This document shows, piece by piece, positions 21,783 to 33,486 of a stretch of 64,000 bases of DNA (within the stretch, counting starts at the first letter, position 1; every line of letters starts with the position of its first letter). A program made the translations under genes and the position numbers. This stretch comes from Zeus faber. Taxonomy: Eukaryota > Chordata > Actinopteri > Zeiformes > Zeidae. The stretch lies in the NCBI GenBank assembly GCA_960531495.1, contig OY482864.1, positions 8,973,644-9,037,643 of the forward strand. The letters are read 5' to 3'. The notes beneath the pieces are model-generated. The model searched no databases and was not told the origin of the DNA. It saw nothing but the letters and a program-made list of their open reading frames with translations.

Positions 21783-23299
21783 TCAGTCATACAGCCCCAA
21801 CACCATGTCCTCCGGGCTCTCCTCCATAAGTTGACCCCAGGAATAGGGCATGTTGTTGGGGGAGGCAGGGGGACCCCATGACCCCCCCTGCCCGTCGTCC
21901 TCAAAAAGGGCGGGGCTTTCCTCCAGAGGGGGGGGCTTCCCACCGACCTCCGCTGCCACTCCCTCCCTTTGGCCCGCCCTGTCCACGACACCCCCTGCCA
22001 CTTCCCTCATCTTCTTGGGGGCCTCCTTGCCCAACTGGTGGTGGTCCCTCCTCTTCCTCTGGGTCGCGGCCTGGGGGCCTGGCCCGGCGGAATCTGCTGG
22101 CGGTGATGCCTCGGGAGGGACCTTCGCAGGGGGAGGGAACGCCGCAGGAAGCCCTTCCACAGGTGGAGCCGCCTTCGGCTTGGCCACCACAGGGAGAGCC
22201 TCCCCAGGATCCGCCACAGGAAGTGCGGCTGCCACAGGGGGAGCCGCCCCGGGGGCCGTGGCTGCGGCCGGAGCAGGAGGAGATCCCGCGGGAGAAGCCT
22301 TTCCGGGGACCACCGCAGGAGGAGCCGATGTCTTTTTCCCCGTCGCCGGAGGTGCCGCCGCACTTGGCGCCGAGACCGCCGCTCCTGGCACAGCCAGCGC
22401 CAAATCCGGAGGCCCCTGGGGCCGGCACACCGGGACGGGGGCCACCGGCACCGGCACCGAAACCGTAGGCGGGTCAGCCGCGACTACCGCCGCGGAAGGA
22501 GGGGGCGCTGACTCCGCAGCCGGTCGATCCGGCTCCCCCTTGGGGCCGCCTATGACCCTCAGAGCGGCCGCGTAGGCCCTGCTGCACCCCTTGGCGAGGT
22601 GCTCAGGCGACCCGCAGATATGGCAGGCCCTTGGCATCGGACACTCCCTTGCCTCATGCCCAAGGGCCTGACAGAACCTGCACCTCTGCTGGCCACATTC
22701 TCCCTCCGCGTGGCCGCTAGCCCTGCACCTACGGCAGAAAGCCGGCTGCCTCGAATAAAACAGGTAGCCCCGATCCGCCCCGATGTTGAAAAACGCCGGG
22801 GGGTGGGCCAAACCCCCCACCCCCGCCGCGTCCTGCCCCAGGAGGACCTGATACTGGCGCTTACCTGTCCAGATGCCGTTGCTGTCCCTCAGGCGCCTCG
22901 GGGACGTCAGCACCTCCGCGTACCTCCCCAGGAAGGCCGCCACAGCCTGGTCCGACACGTCAAATTGTACATGTGGACCGTCACCACCCGAAAGTTCGGT
23001 CTGTCGAGGCTTTGCAGGTTGAAGAGGGAGACTGGCCTTGCTCCCGCTTGCCGCCGGCTCTCCTCCAGGGCCCTGTCACACACCTCCTGTCCCAGGAAGG
23101 TGACATCGAAGCTCCTCTCTGCGTTGTTGGTCTGCAGGCAGAGTAGGTCCTCCACCTTCAGCTTCAGGGCCCCAAGCAGGACAGCCCTCCCAAACAGCTC
23201 CCTGGTCATCATGGGCTCCTTCTCCTCCTTCCACTGGTACCGCAGCGTAGCCCTCAGCCCCGCCCTCGGGACCGACTGTGAGGTTCCAGCCTGCGCCAT
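21783..23299 (-). pseudogene. LINE ORF1, copy 3, one frameshift
   Basis: One nucleotide short of the intact 505-codon frame. The lesion at 22959-22964 is the same cgtcaaattg change as in copy 2, after residue N112. Downstream, the zinc knuckles and the C-terminus to GLYD are open. Confidence 0.9.
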
Positions 23300-23404
23300 G
23301 TTGCAGCTGTGGTGTGTTGGCTCTCCAAAGGCAAAAAAAGCTCCCTTCCACACGACACTTGACTCCCCAGGCAGGTTTCAACAGTGATTTCTGAAGGTGT
23401 AATA

Positions 23405-23442
23405 CACCTTCATGATCACTGTCTCCCCTCCCGGGTAAGTAT
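23405..23442 (-). other. U1 snRNA-like 5' head of LINE copy 3
   Basis: Same sequence and CG leader as in copy 2; the fold-back partner lies at 23385-23404. Confidence 0.8.
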
Positions 23443-23791
23443 CGTTAGTAAAAGGCGAAAGATTTATACGATCTGAAGAGAAACAAGAGTAATTAATAAG
23501 ATTGATGCAAATGATGGAAATGGGTGTTGGTGCCGTCGCCTATCAGAATGACGGTCCTGCTTTTTGGCTAGGTGCAGAGCGACTGAAAGGTCTTACATTG
23601 ACTAGCAGTCCACGCCACCCTTTAACCATCGATTCCAAATCAGAACAATGAATGGGTGTCACTTATTATGTACAGACAGACTGAGGGAAAGTTTTTACCT
23701 GGGATTAAAACAGCAGCAATACTGTGACAGGCTGCTCCGCATTTTCCTGAAAACCCTGAGACGTGGATGGATAATCAACATACTATCCCAC

Positions 23792-23863
23792 CTCCCCGTC
23801 TGGGAATTGAACCCCGGTCTCCTGCGTGACAAGCAGGGATACTGGCCACTATACTAACGAGGA
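23792..23863 (-). tRNA. tRNA-Asp (GTC), T-stem mismatch, unit 11
   Basis: A-type body. C64 is A (gtctggg on the + strand), mismatching G50 in the T stem. The same change occurs in B-type unit 14, suggesting conversion or a recurrent event. Confidence 0.82.
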
Positions 23864-24235
23864 TACGCCGGGTGAATATTCACAGAGCAAAGTTAAAAAA
23901 TATCTTTTGTCACAAGGAAAACGTATCTGCAGACAGATGGTTACGGTAAGCCTAATTTAGCTGGACAAATGAAATGGGCCCATGTATGTCCTAGGCCAGG
24001 GATGGGCTAATATTTTGGTTCAAGGGCCGGTTACAGTTTTGAAGACCATGTGAGAGGCCACATTCAAGTTTATTCAAGTTTCCTTTCGGCTTTTTGGCTC
24101 ATCAAATGAGGAAGAAGCTTCAAAATGGGACTTGACTGTAGGACATGTTTTGAGCAGAAACTGGCACACAGAATTAAAATCGCTTTAGAGATACGACAAC
24201 CGTACAAAATGTAGGTGGAACGATTTAACTGGCTT

Positions 24236-25322
24236 GGGGACAACCCGCTGGTTTGCAGACCATGGCTTTAAACATTCACTTTAAAATTAAAGGAAATTCA
24301 CACTCTGTATTGTTCACTCGTATTCCTGTATCCGAATTACTGCGTGGAGGTGTGGGTAACATGTACAAAAAAAGAGCCATGCAGGACTGACTAACAGTTT
24401 TACGCTTTTACTGCGAGCGAGGCAGATATCTTAGTGTTAAGCACTCTGTGATTTACTTATACAATGTTGTTGGGCTTCACCAGTTGGAAAAGCCTACCAA
24501 AAATTGGCGAAACTCTTAGTTGTCCCTCTCCACGGAAGTCTTTAGTAAAAGGCGAAAGGCTTATTCGGGCTGAAGAGAAACCAGAGTAATTAATAAGATT
24601 GATGCAAATGATGGAAATGGGTGTTGGTGCCGTCGCCTATCAGAATGATGGTCCTGCTTTTTGGCTAGGTGCAGAGCGACTGAAAGGTCTTACATTGACT
24701 AGCAGTCCACGCCACCCTTTAACCATCGATTCCAAATCAGAACAATGAATGGGTGTCACTTATTATGTACAGACAGACTGAGGGAAAGTTTTCTCTGGGA
24801 TTAAAACAGCAGCACTACTGTGACAGCCTGCTCCGCATTTCCCTGAAACGTGGATGGATCATCAACATACTATTCCACCTCCCCGTCGGGGAATTGAACC
24901 CCGGTCTCCTGCGTGACAAGCAGGGATACTGGCCACTATACTAACGAGGATACGCCGGGTGAATATTCACAGAGCAAAGTTAAAAAATATCTTTTGTCAC
25001 AAGGAAAACGTATCTGCAGACAGATGGTTACGGTAAGCCTAATTTAGCTGGACAAATGAAATGGGCCCATGTATGTCCTAGGCCAGGGATGGGCTAATAT
25101 TTCTGTTCAAGGGCCGGTTACAGTTTTGAAGACCATGTGAGAGGCCACATTCAAGTTTATTCAAGTTTCCTTTCGGCTTTTTGGCTCATCAAATGAGGAA
25201 GAAGCTTCAAAATGGGACTTGACTGTAGGACATGTTTTGAGCAGAAACTGGCACACAGAATTAAAATCGCTTTAGAGATACGACAACCGTACAAAATGTA
25301 GGTGGAACGATTTAACTGGCTT
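24236..25322. repeat. Single LINE-free unit 12, shortened
   Basis: 1,087 bp. It lacks 9 bp just downstream of the tRNA (ccctgaaacgtgg in place of ccctgaaaaccctgagacgtgg), which removes the T4 terminator candidate. Confidence 0.85.
24879..24950 (-). tRNA. tRNA-Asp (GTC), A-type, unit 12
   Basis: Same 72 nt as the unit 2 gene. The trailer carries a 9-bp deletion that reduces the first T run to T3. Confidence 0.92.
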
Positions 25323-25751
25323 GGGGACAACCCGCTGGTTTGCAGACCATGGCTTTAAACATTCACTTTAAAATTAAAAGAAATTCACACTCTGTATTGT
25401 TCACTCGTATTCCTGTATCCGAATTACTGCGTGGAGGTGTGGGTAACATGTACAAAAAAAGAGCCATGCAGGACTGACTAACAGTTTTACGCTTTTACTG
25501 CGAGCGAGGCAGATATCTTAGTGTTAAGCACTCTGTGATTTACTTATACAATGTTGTTGGGCTTCACCAGTTGGAAAAGCCTACCAAAAATTGGCGAAAC
25601 TCTTAGTTGTCCCTCTCCACGGAAGTCTTTAGTAAAAGGCGGTTTATGTGGTTTTTATTCACAACATAATCAAAACATACAATCAATCAAGGCATAGAAG
25701 GACAACTGTCCAACAAATCTTTGCGGGTAACAATTCACACAATCCCAAACA

Positions 25752-28700
25752 CTACACCAAGCCCAAACCCCCTTTCCACCTCTCTAGGGCCGCGTGCTGT
25801 CCCCATCTCCCCATGTCTGCCCTGATCCTCCCTCTCACCTCCCCCTCCACCCTCCTTATGACCCCCTCCACCCCACAGTCCCTCCCGAGCCTGATGAGGT
25901 CCTGCCTGGCCACCCACAATACCTTCTTGAAGAGGCTTATGAGCAGCCAGAGCAGGAAACCTTCCCTCCTGTTCCCCCCTCTACCCACCCCCCTCTCCAC
26001 ACTGGTCCAGGTCAGGTTGAACCCTCTCCTCACCCTCCTTAGTAGCGCCCCCGCCCTCGCCCACACCACCCCTGCGAAAGGGCAGTCCCACATGACATGA
26101 GCGATGGTTTCCTCCTCCGAGCACGCGACTCGGGGGCACCCAGGGGATGTCGCCAAGTCCCGCCGGTACAAGGTGGTATGTACCGGCAGTGCTTTCTGGA
26201 GGCATGACCAGTTCAGGTCCTTGAGCCCATTATCCAGGCCGGGAGGCTGGACCGCCAGCCAGACTGCCGCCGGAATCCCTACGGCAGCCGGTGCGGTCAC
26301 CCCCCGCCTCGTCTCGGCGTAGAGCCTCCTCTGGTCCAGCCCCAAACCCCCCTCCCAAGCCTGGGGGTGAGCCCGAAGCCACTTCGCCGCATGGCCATAA
26401 TGCCATGGCATCTGCTCTGACCGGGGCCCCAAGTTGCCCAAAGGCCCCATCACCCTCCTCGCCTGGTAGGAGAAATACAGCCGGAGGAAGTGTCCCGATG
26501 GGTGGACCACCGGAGAGGACAGCTCCCTCAACAAAAAGGATACAAAATAACCGTCCAGCTTTAGTGGGAGGTGAGGCACGCCCCTTCCGCCCTCCCCGAT
26601 CGGCGCGTACATCCGGGCCCTCGCCGCATACTCGCACCGGCCTCCCCACACGAATCCGAACACGAGCCGCGTGAGGGGCGCCCGCATGCTTGCCGGCATC
26701 GGGAAGACGTATGACAAGTACAGTAGGGACGGCAACACGTCTGCCTTCAAAACCAGCACCTTGCCCGTAAGGGTCAGTGTCCTGGATTTCCAGAGGGCGA
26801 CTTTCCTCTGGACAGCTTCTATTCGCCCGGTCCAATTTACCGTGGCGCTGTGGGCTGCCTCAAAATCCACCCCGAGTAATCTCAGGGGTCCTACGCAGAG
26901 CGGCAGCCCCCCTGGTGCGTCCGTCCTTCCCTTCCACCGCCCAAAGAACTTGACCGAGGTCTTCGCCAGATTTAGCTCGGCGCCAGACACTCGGCCAAAC
27001 TCCTGGAAGATCTCCAAGGAGCGGAGCAGGCAGGCATCGCTGTCCAGCAGCAGGGTGGTGTCATCCGCATACTGGGACAGCTTTACCCTAAGGCCGCCGC
27101 TGCCTGGCACCAGCAGTCCCCTCACACCCGGGTCAGCCCGAATGGCCGCCGCCAGGGGCTCCATGTAAAGGATGTAGAGCAGGGGTGAAAGCGGACACCC
27201 CTGTCTTACCCCTGCGTGCAACCCAAAAGGTTCCCCTAGGTGCCCGTTAACACAAACCGTGCTCCCCACGGCCACGTACAACGTACGCAGCCACCCAACG
27301 AACAGCTTCCCTAAACCTACTCTCTCTAAGACTCTAAACATAAAGCCCCAGTGAACCCTATCGAAAGCTTTGGCCTGATCGAGGCCTACCACCATTAGGG
27401 GTAGCCCTCTATCTTCCACCCAAGCGATAGCGTCTCTGATGAGCTGGAGGTTCCACCTCACAGAGCGCCCAGCCACTCCACACGTCTGGTCCACATGGAC
27501 CGCATCCGGGAGGACTGTGCGCAGACGGTCAGCGAGGACCTTAGCTAGAAGCTTGTAGTCCACACACAGCATGGTCAATTGCCGCCAGTTATTAAGGTCA
27601 GAGGCATCGCCCTTCTTGAAAAGAAGGGAGATCACCCCCCTAGCCATCGACCCTCCAAGAGCCCCCGCGCGGAGGACCTCGGTCAGCACCTCTAACACCA
27701 CTGGACCGAGCGCACCCCAAAACTTGAGGTAGAACTCGGCCGGCAGGCCGTCGATGCCCGGGACCTTTCGCTTTCCCATCCTTCGAAGGGCACCCTCAAG
27801 CTCCTCCAGAGTGAGGGGAGTCTCCAAAGCTTCTGCCAGGTCAGGCGGCACCCGCCGGGCAACCCTCTCTAAGAAGGCTTCTTCCCGGGTCTCATCCACC
27901 ACCCTTTCACAGAAGAAGGAGCGATAGTGGTCCGTGGCGACCCTCACCATTGCATCCGCTTCTGTCACCACCTGTCCCTGACTGTCCCTGACCCCCGTGA
28001 ACACCTGCCGCGCCTTCTCGGTCCTAACCGAGCCGAAGAAAGCCGCCGAGCACGTCTCATTGCTCTCTGCGAACTCCCGACGCGACCGCAGCAGGTACGC
28101 ACGGGCCCTACTCTCATAGACTCCCCTAAGCTGCGCTTTAAGGGTGTCACAAGCCCGCTGGTCTACAGTGCCACCGAGGTTCCCCACGGCATACTCGAGC
28201 TCGAGGAGGCGTTGCAGGCGGAGCACCTCCCTCTTCGCCTGCTTCGCCTTCCTTTTGCTGTACCTGATGGCGTGGGCTTTAATCCTCTCCTTTGCCACTT
28301 CCCACCACTCTACCACTCCGGCACATAGAGGCCTGAGCCCCTCGAGACCCCGGAAAACCCCGGCGAAGCTGGCATCGAACTCGTCCTCCTCGAGGATACT
28401 CGGATTTAACTTCCAGTACCCCAGACCGAAGACCGGGGCACAGGACCGGACCCGGAGGAGGACCCCATCGTGGTCCGAGAAAAAGACGGGGAGCACCCGC
28501 CCAGACAGCACGCCCAAGGACCTTGAAAGAAAGACATAGTCCAGCCTCCTCGCACTCCCCTGGGTGTTTCGCCATGTGGGACCATCCAGTCGCGGGGTGA
28601 CCACCCTCCCCCCGTCCACCAGCCCGTGCCCCGCCATGAAACCCTTGACAAAAACCCTGCTCGTGTCCCTCCCTATATCTAAGTTAAAATCCCCCCCAAT

Positions 28701-29115
28701 GATCACCTGTCTGTTGGTGGCCAGGTGTGGTCCCAGACCGGCCACCGTCTCCCTCCTCTCCCTCGTTCCCTGCGGCCCATAAAAAACAAAGACCCTCAAA
28801 CAAAGACCCCTGTATGTGATGTCCGCTCCCAGCACCCTCCCCTGCTCCACAACATACACCCCCTCTACCCTCACCCCCCTGTCCCCGAAAAGAATACCCA
28901 CCCCTGAACTGTGAACCCCCCCCCACACTCCAGACTGACCCTCCCTTGTCCCACTCCCTCGCAAAAATTCCCACGTCCCTTTCATCCCTCAAATGAACCT
29001 CTTGCAGAAAACAAATTGTGCACCCCAAACCCCCAACAAAATCAAAGACTGCCCCCCTCTTAACTGAGTTCCTCATCCCCCGTGCATTGATTGTGACGAC
29101 CCCCAGACAATTCAT
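25752..29115 (-). pseudogene. LINE ORF2, copy 4, +1 frameshift in a C run
   Basis: One nucleotide longer than the intact ORF2. The C run at 28916-28924 has nine C where intact copies have eight, shifting the frame after residue ~65 of the endonuclease. All later motifs (YGP, GGDFN, SDH, YADD, CCHC) are intact in the second frame. Private missense changes include A614 to V (TLYAAV to TLYVAV). Confidence 0.88.
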
Positions 29116-29219
29116 TTAACACAGGTGATGAAAACCAAAATCGTGCCCTGAAAATCCTCCGACCCAAAAAACGCAAAAAAGAACGATACCCCCATCTAAA
29201 CACGGCAGCGACCCCACCA

Positions 29220-30737
29220 TCAGTCATACAGCCCCAACACCATGTCCTCCGGGCTCTCCTCCATAAGTTGACCCCAGGAATAGGGCATGTTGTTGGGGGA
29301 GGCAGGGGGACCCCATGACCCCCCCTGCCCGTCGTCCTCAAAAAGGGCGGGGCTTTCCTCCAGAGGGGGGGGCTTCCCACCGACCTCCGCTGCCACTCCC
29401 TCCCTTTGGCCCGCCCTGTCCACGACACCCCCTGCCACTTCCCTCATCTTCTTGGGGGCCTCCTTGCCCAACTGGTGGTGGTCCCTCCTCTTCCTCTGGG
29501 TCGCGGCCTGGGGGCCTGGCCGGGCGGAATCTGCTGGCGGTGATACCTCGGGAGGGACCTGCGCAGGGGGAGGGAACGCCGCAGGAAGCCCTTCCACAGG
29601 TGGAGCCGCCTTCGGCTTGGCCACCACAGGGAGAGCCTCCCCAGGATCCGCCACAGGATGTGCGGCTGCCACAGGGGGAGCCGCCCCGGGGGCCGTGGCT
29701 GCGGCCGGAGCAGGAGGAGATCCCGCGGGAGAAGCCTTTCCGGGGACCACCGCAGGAGCAGCCGATGTCTTTTTCCCCGTCGCCGGAGGTGCCGCCGCAC
29801 TTGGCGCCGAGACCGCCGCTCCTGGCACAGCCAGCGCCAAATCCGGAGGCCCCTGGGGCCGGCACACCGGGACGGGGGCCACCGGCACCGGCACCGAAAC
29901 CGTAGGCGGGTCAGCCGCGACTACCGCCGCGGAAGGAGGGGGCGCTGACTCCGCAGCCGGTCGATCCGGCTCCCCCTTGGGGCCGCCTATGACCCTCAGA
30001 GCGGCCACGTAGGCCCTGCTGCACCCCTTGGCGAGGTGCTCAGGCGACCCGCAGATATGGCAGGCCCTTGGCATCGGACACTCCCTTGCCTCATGCCCAA
30101 GGGCCTGACAGAACCTGCACCTCTGCTGGCCACAATCTCCCTCCGCGTGGCCGCTAGCCCTGCACCTACGGCAGAAAGCCGGCTGCCTCGAATAAAACAG
30201 GTAGCCCCGATCCGCCCCGATGTTGAAAAACGCCGGGGGGTGGGCCAAACCCCCCACCCCCGCCGCGTCCTGCCCCAGGAGGACCTGATACTGGCGCTTA
30301 CCTGTCCAGATGCCGTTGCTGTCCCTCAGGCGCCTCGGGGACGTCAGCACCTCCGCGTACCTCCCCAGGAAGGCCGCCACAGCCTGGTCCGACACGTACG
30401 GATTGTACATGTGGACCGTCACCACCCGAAAGTTCGGTCTGTCGAGGCTTTGCAGGTTGAAGAGGGAGACTGGCCTTGCTCCCGCTTGCCGCCGGCTCTC
30501 CTCCAGGGCCCTGTCACACACCTCCTGTCCCAGGAAGGTGACATCGAAGCTCCTCTCTGCGTTGTTGGTCTGCAGGCAGAGTAGGTCCTCCACCTTCAGC
30601 TTCAGGGCCCCAAGCAGGACAGCCCTCCCAAACAGCTCCCTGGTCATCATGGGCTCCTTCTCCTCCTTCCACTGGTACCGCAGCGTAGCCCTCAGCCCCG
30701 CCCTCGGGACCGACTGTGAGGTTCCAGCCTGCGCCAT
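29220..30737 (-). CDS. LINE ORF1, copy 4
   Basis: 505 codons, intact, from the ATG with strong context (A at -3, G at +4). The three CCHC knuckles are present, with E201 to D inside the first. Its ORF2 partner is frameshifted. Confidence 0.87.
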   Translation of the reverse strand: MAQAGTSQSVPRAGLRATLRYQWKEEKEPMMTRELFGRAVLLGALKLKVEDLLCLQTNNAERSFDVTFLGQEVCDRALEESRRQAGARPVSLFNLQSLDRPNFRVVTVHMYNPYVSDQAVAAFLGRYAEVLTSPRRLRDSNGIWTGKRQYQVLLGQDAAGVGGLAHPPAFFNIGADRGYLFYSRQPAFCRRCRASGHAEGDCGQQRCRFCQALGHEARECPMPRACHICGSPEHLAKGCSRAYVAALRVIGGPKGEPDRPAAESAPPPSAAVVAADPPTVSVPVPVAPVPVCRPQGPPDLALAVPGAAVSAPSAAAPPATGKKTSAAPAVVPGKASPAGSPPAPAAATAPGAAPPVAAAHPVADPGEALPVVAKPKAAPPVEGLPAAFPPPAQVPPEVSPPADSARPGPQAATQRKRRDHHQLGKEAPKKMREVAGGVVDRAGQREGVAAEVGGKPPPLEESPALFEDDGQGGSWGPPASPNNMPYSWGQLMEESPEDMVLGLYD

Positions 30738-30842
30738 GTTGCAGCTGTGGTGTGTTGGCTCTCCAAAGGCAAAAAAAGCTCCCTTCCACACGACACTTGA
30801 CTCCCCAGGCAGGTTTCAACAGTGATTTCTGAAGGTGTAATA

Positions 30843-30880
30843 CACCTTCATGATCACTGTCTCCCCTCCCGGGTAAGTAT
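30843..30880 (-). other. U1 snRNA-like 5' head of LINE copy 4
   Basis: Sequence as in copy 2, with the fold-back partner at 30823-30842. Confidence 0.8.
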
Positions 30881-31219
30881 CGTTAGTAAAAGGCGAAAGG
30901 CTTATTCGGGCTGAAGAGAAACCAGAGTAATTAATAAGATTGATGCAAATGATGGAAATGGGTGTTGGTGCCGTCGCCTATCAGAATGACGGTCCTGCTT
31001 TTTGGCTAGGTGCAGAGCGACTGAAAGGTCTTACATTGACTAGCAGTCCACGCCACCCTTTAACCATCGATTCCAAATCAGAACAATGAATGGGTGTCAC
31101 TTATTATGTACAGACAGACTGAGGGAAAGTTTTCTCTGGGATTAAAACAGCAGCACTACTGTGACAGCCTGCTCCGCATTTGCCTGAAAAGTGGATGGAT
31201 CATCAACATACTATTCCAC

Positions 31220-31291
31220 CTCCCCGTCGGGGAATTGAACCCCGGTCTCCTGCGTGACAAGCAGGGAAACTGGCCACAATACTAACGAGGA
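31220..31291 (-). tRNA. tRNA-Asp (GTC), variant B, unit 13
   Basis: B-type (A14 to T, A24 to T) with GTC anticodon. The 9-bp deletion in the trailer (gcctgaaaagtgg) is independent of that in unit 12, because T4 is retained here. Confidence 0.7.
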
Positions 31292-32316
31292 TACGCCGGG
31301 TGAATATTCACAGAGCAAAGTTAAAAAATATCTTTTGTCACAAGGAAAACGTATCTGCAGACAGATGGTTACGGTAAGCCTAATTTAGCTGGACAAATGA
31401 AATGGGCCCATGTATGTCCTAGGCCAGGGATGGGCGAATATTTTGGTTCAAGGGCCGGTTACAGTTTTGAAGACCATGTGAGAGGCCACATTCAAGTTTA
31501 TTCAAGTTTCCTTTCGGCTTTTTGGCTCATCAAATGAGGAAGAAGCTTCAAAATGGGACTTGACTGTAGGACATGTTTTGAGCAGAAACTGGCACACAGA
31601 ATAAAAATCGCTTTAGAGATACGACAACCGTACAAAATGTAGGTGGAACGATTTAACTGGCTTGGGGACAACCCGCTGGTTTGCAGACCATGGCTTTAAA
31701 CATTCACTTTAAAATGAAAGGAAATTCACACTCTGTATTGTTCACTCGTATTCCTGTATCCGAATAACTGCGTGGAGGTGTGGGGTAACATGTACAAAAA
31801 AAGAGCCATGCAGGACTGACTAACAGTTTTACGCTTTTACTGCGAGCGAGGCAGATATCTTAGTGTTAAGCACTCTGTGATTTACTTATACAATGTTGTT
31901 GGGCTTCGCCAGTTGGAAAAGCCTACCAAAAATTGGCGAAACTCTTAGTTGTCCCTCTCCACGGAAGTCTTTAGTAAAAGGCGAAAGGCTTATTCGGGCT
32001 GAAGAGAAACCAGAGTAATTAATAAGATTGATGCAAATGATGGAAATGGGTGTTGGATCCGTCGCCTATCAGAATGACGGTCCTGCTTTTTGGCTAGGTG
32101 CAGAGCGACTGAAAGGTCTTACATTGACTAGCAGTCCACGCCACCCTTTAACCATCGATTCCAAATCAGAACAATGAATGGGTGTCACTTATTATGTACA
32201 GACAGACTGAGGGAAAGTTTTCTCTGGGATTAAAACAGCAGCACTATTGTGACAGCCTGCTCCGCATTTGCCTGAAAAGTCTGAGACGTGGATGGATCAT
32301 CAACATACTATTCCAC

Positions 32317-32388
32317 CTCCCCGTCTGGGAATTGAACCCCGGTCTCCTGCGTGACAAGAAGGGAAACTGGCCACAATACTAACGAAGA
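32317..32388 (-). tRNA. tRNA-Asp (GTC), B-type with extra mismatches, unit 14
   Basis: Besides the B-type changes, G30 is T (mismatch with C40 in the anticodon stem), C3 is T (wobble with G70) and C64 is A (T-stem mismatch). With three weakened stems it is probably a pseudogene. Confidence 0.6.
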
Positions 32389-33414
32389 TACGCCGGGTGA
32401 ATATTCCCAGAGCAAAGTTAAAAAATATCTTTTGTCACAAGGAAAACCTATCTGCAGACAGATGGTTACGGTAAGCCTAATTTAGCTGGACAAATGAAAT
32501 GGGCCCATGTATGTCCTAGGCCAGGGATGGGCTAATATTTTGGTTCAAGGGCCGGTTACAGTTTTGAAGACCATGTGAGAGGCCACATTCAAGTTTATTC
32601 AAGTTTCCTTTCGGCTTTTTGGCTCATCAAATGAGGAAGAAGCTTCAAAATGGGACTTGACTGTAGGACATGTTTTGAGCAGAAACTGGCACACAGAATT
32701 AAAATCGCTTTAGAGATACGACAACCGTACAAAATGTAGGTGGAACGATTTAACTGGCTTGGGGACAACCCGCTGGTTTTTCAGACCATGGCTTTAATCA
32801 TTCACTTTAAAATGAAAGGAAATTCACACTCTGTATTGTTCACTCGTATTCCTGTATCCGAATTACTGCGTGGAGGTGTGGGGTAACATGTACAAAAAAA
32901 GAGCCATGCAGGACTGACTAACAGTTTTACGCTTTTACTGCGAGCGAGGCAGATATCTTAGTGTTAAGCACTCTGTGATTTACTTATACAATGTTGTTGG
33001 GCTTCACCAGTTGGAAAAGCCTACCAAAGATTGGCGAAACTCTTAGTTGTCCCTCTCCACGGAAGTCTTTAGTAAAAGGCGAAAGGCTTATTCGGGCTGA
33101 AGAGAAACCAGAGTAATTAATAAGATTGATGCAAATGATGGAAATGGGTGTTGGTGCCGTCGCCTATCAGAATGACGGTCCTGCTTTTTGGCTAGGTGCA
33201 GAGCGACTGAAAGGTCTTACATTGACTAGCAGTCCACGCCACCCTTTAACCATCGATTCCAAATCAGAACAATGAATGGGTGTCACTTATTATGTACAGA
33301 CAGACTGAGGGAAAGTTTTCTCTGGGATTAAAACAGCAGCACTACTGTGACAGCCTGCTCCGCATTTGCCAGGAAAGTCTGAGACGTGGATGTATCATCA
33401 ACATACTATTCCAC

Positions 33415-33486
33415 CTCCCCGTCGGGGAATTGAACCGCGGTCTCCTGCGTAACAAGCAGGGAAAAAGGCCACAATACTAACGAGGA
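33415..33486 (-). pseudogene. tRNA-Asp pseudogene, anticodon GTT, internal T5, unit 15
   Basis: B-type with C36 to T (GTT), G51 to C (T-stem mismatch, B box damaged), and A21 and G22 both T. The last two changes create TTTTT at tRNA positions 21-25, a Pol III stop signal inside the gene. No full-length tRNA is expected. Confidence 0.85.

Larger units (their letters stand above)
18328..23444 (-). mobile_element. LINE copy 3: 5.1 kb, both ORFs broken
   Basis: Target duplication at 18315-18327 and 23445-23457. It has a ~125-bp internal deletion in the reverse transcriptase and shares the ORF1 frameshift of copy 2. Other ORF1 variants (AALPVADP, AKVPPEAS) are shared with copy 7 but not copy 2, so this copy is a mosaic. 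The unit beyond its 5' end has unusual substitutions (gatttatacgatctg). Confidence 0.94.
25642..30882 (-). mobile_element. LINE copy 4: 5.24 kb, ORF1 intact, ORF2 with +1 frameshift
   Basis: Target duplication at 25629-25641 and 30883-30895. Full length. The only frame-breaking lesion seen is one extra C in a C run in the endonuclease region, so it may be a very young copy or carry a homopolymer sequencing error. Confidence 0.95.
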
